64,000 nt of DNA from AP-15 sp963772965 (GTDB lineage Bacteria; Pseudomonadota; Alphaproteobacteria; ATCC43930; CGMCC-115725): assembly GCA_963772965.1 (NCBI GenBank), contig CAVYZU010000002.1, positions 930,001 through 994,000 on the forward strand, read 5' to 3'. Numbering within the stretch: the first letter of the stretch is position 1; every line of letters starts with the position of its first letter. The notes below the pieces were generated by a model. That model did no database searches. It was not told where the DNA came from and saw only the letters and a program-made list of their open reading frames with translations. Positions 62,805-64,000 of this stretch are shown here, piece by piece. A program made the position numbers and the translations under genes.

Positions 62805-63117
62805 TGGGGATAATGCTCCAAATCACGATAGCTTAATAAAAGTGTCGTACAGCACCGCGGCCGGGTCAAGCGCAACCTCCGCCGGGCGGGCCGGATCATC
62901 CAATGGGATGAACCGACTTTTTCGGCTCGACAAATTGGCGCTGGGCGACCCGGTCTCGGGCAAGCGCCCCTGCTACCGCCCAGGCCTCCAGCCCCGGATT
63001 CCCGTAGAACCGCAGGGCTGTCCGGGGAATGGGTCGATTTAGTAGCTTGCACGCCAAGCACCGCCTAGGTTTAGCGGTATCCTTCTGGTTGACGAGATTC
63101 AGAAACGAGAGCTTGGC
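62805..63117. other. 313-bp stretch between NYN gene and IS4 remnant
   Basis: No intact gene supported. On the minus strand a fragment reading FYGNPGLEAWAVAGALARDR with further coding-like codons is present but unrecognised and lacks a start. A perfect 11-bp inverted repeat, GCACGCCAAGC at 63049-63059 and GCTTGGCGTGC at 63111-63121, lies at the left edge of the transposase remnant and could be part of its terminal structure. Confidence 0.5.
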
Positions 63118-63663
63118 GTGCGCTATCAAAATACGGTGCTCGGCGATCTGCTGAAAGTGCTTCCGCGGCGGCGCTTCGCAGCGATCGTGGAGCGCTACAA
63201 AGGGGACAAATACATCAAGGGGTTTGCGTCCTAGGACCATCTGGTGAGGCTGATCGCTGCGCAACTGGGCGGCTGGTCGAGCCTGCGCGAAGTTCAGGCG
63301 GTGTGGCGCGCGCAGGCCGTGCACCATTACCACCTGGGGACCGGGCTGATTCGCCGCTCGACCTTGTGGGACGCCAATCGGCGGAGGCCCAGCGTGATCT
63401 TTGCCGAGACTTTTGCGGCGTTTGAGCGCGCTGGCGGACTGCTCGCTGCCGCGCCACGGCACCGAGGTTTTGCGGCTGATCGACGCCACGCCGATCCCGC
63501 TCACCGGCCTGCACAAATGGGCCGCTTGGAACGATCGCACGCGCGGCCTGAAGGCGCATGTGGTGTACGACCCCGACGCCGATCGGCGGTGCATCTCGAG
63601 CTCACCACGGCAACCGTTAACGACGTCATAGTCGGCCGCACACAGCCGATCGAGCCTGGCGCC
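63118..63663 (+). pseudogene. IS4-family transposase remnant, multiply damaged
   Basis: Starts VRYQNTVLGDLLKVLPRRRF, AAIVERYKGDKYIKGFAS, a DUF4372-type N-terminus of IS4 transposases. An amber codon replaces the Trp expected before DHLVRLIAAQLGGWSSLREV. The frame then shifts near 63435 to reach RHGTEVLRLIDATPIPLTGL and KAHVVYDPDADR, and shifts again to VHLELTTATVNDVIVGRTQP with IEPGA. After that the homology ends, so the C-terminal half with the last catalytic residues is missing. At least one nonsense and two frame changes make it inactive. Confidence 0.87.
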
Positions 63664-64000
63664 GCGCCTCTTCGGGCCGGTCGGTCTCGAGGTAGGCTTT
63701 CAACAACGTCAATTCGATCAGGTCGTGCTGCGCGCGGCTGCCGCCAATGCGCTCGTTTTCGCCGGCGAGCGGTGCAAGCACTTCGATCGCTGAGAAAAAA
63801 TCGCCGCGCTCGAACGCCGCAAACCCGCGTGAAAGCGTCGGTAGGTAAAAGCCTGACGGGTAGCGCCCCTCGCGCGCCATATCCGCCATCCGGCAGCTGA
63901 GAGAATGGAGCCCGGCGTCGTCGCCCATGACCACGTGTGCGAGGATGACGTGCAAGTCGGCGAGCCCGCTACCGGGGGACGGCAATGCGTCGGCCACATA
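63626..64000 (-). CDS. Tetratricopeptide-type protein, C-terminal part (runs off the window)
   Basis: The visible ~124 residues read VADALPSPGSGLADLHVILA then HVVMGDDAGLHSLSCRMADM, GFAAFERGDFFSAIEVLAPL, and LIELTLLKAYLETDRPEEAR, helix-turn-helix repeats of the TPR/TTC38 type. The coding frame continues past base 64000. The last few residues (SAVCGRL) overlap the IS4 remnant in antisense, so the native 3' end seems to have been replaced when that element arrived. Function not identifiable from the fragment. Confidence 0.6.
   Translation of the reverse strand, partial: YVADALPSPGSGLADLHVILAHVVMGDDAGLHSLSCRMADMAREGRYPSGFYLPTLSRGFAAFERGDFFSAIEVLAPLAGENERIGGSRAQHDLIELTLLKAYLETDRPEEARRQARSAVCGRL

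Noticed and set aside
63244..63900. Intact 218-residue transposase-like gene
   Set aside because: Only its first third matches IS4 transposases; the rest is out of frame, and the true N-terminus lies upstream of an amber codon.

Overview
This 64 kb window is high-GC, gene-dense chromosomal DNA of an alphaproteobacterium. The class call rests on a GapR-type DUF2312 protein, a DUF1244 protein, a phasin, a single-chain methylmalonyl-CoA mutase, an alphaproteobacterial-type ornithine/lysine decarboxylase, and the gene orders thrC/M16 peptidase, slt-dapA-smpB and NYN-family-5 UDG. Order and genus cannot be fixed from the sequence. Several LLM-class flavin oxidoreductases, ring-cleavage-type dioxygenases and 2-hydroxy-acid oxidases suggest a metabolically versatile, soil-type heterotroph.

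Layout. 1-9.7 kb: threonine synthase, a decayed CoA-transferase, tyrS/anmK back to back, an LLM oxidoreductase, small secreted proteins, a double cold-shock protein split by a frameshift, and an F420-type LLM oxidoreductase. 9.8-20 kb: VOC protein, MFS transporter, an NHL propeller divergent from an amidohydrolase, an IS5-family element, SDR, DUF1244, gapR, and a FecR/DUF6600 gene overlapping a threonine aldolase. 20-26 kb: a CbiG-CobJ fusion, cobM, heme A synthase and the B12-dependent methylmalonyl-CoA mutase. 26-35.5 kb: coaBC-dut, an Rrf2 regulator with cysK and moeB, hemC and a UvrD/PcrA helicase. 35.6-44.3 kb: GST, LLM oxidoreductase, two tandem FMN 2-hydroxy-acid oxidases, MFS, DUF1194 and ornithine/lysine decarboxylase. 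44.3-54.5 kb is more accessory: a gene-poor stretch with a beta-propeller remnant, a nucleoside phosphorylase, a frameshifted GST, phasin, EthD-hmgA, a gentisate-dioxygenase-like bicupin, an SDR stump and a foreign-looking DUF4331 gene. 54.5-64 kb: slt, dapA, smpB, a four-gene metal-transport cluster (cupredoxin, FTR1, outer-membrane-like protein, NRAMP-like), UDG, NYN, and an IS4 remnant abutting a TPR gene.

The clearest functional groups are B12 synthesis next to a B12-dependent mutase, sulfur assimilation (Rrf2/cysK/moeB), tyrosine/aromatic breakdown (hmgA with EthD, plus a gentisate-type dioxygenase), and the metal cluster at 58-61 kb. An unusual recurring feature is single-base or single-codon damage in otherwise well-conserved genes (DUF992, double cold-shock protein, GST, DUF4331), which is either recent gene decay or base-calling/assembly error. 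I found no CRISPR array, prophage, tRNA, rRNA or obvious defence system. The strongest candidate for something not yet described is the metal cluster with its unassigned outer-membrane-like protein.
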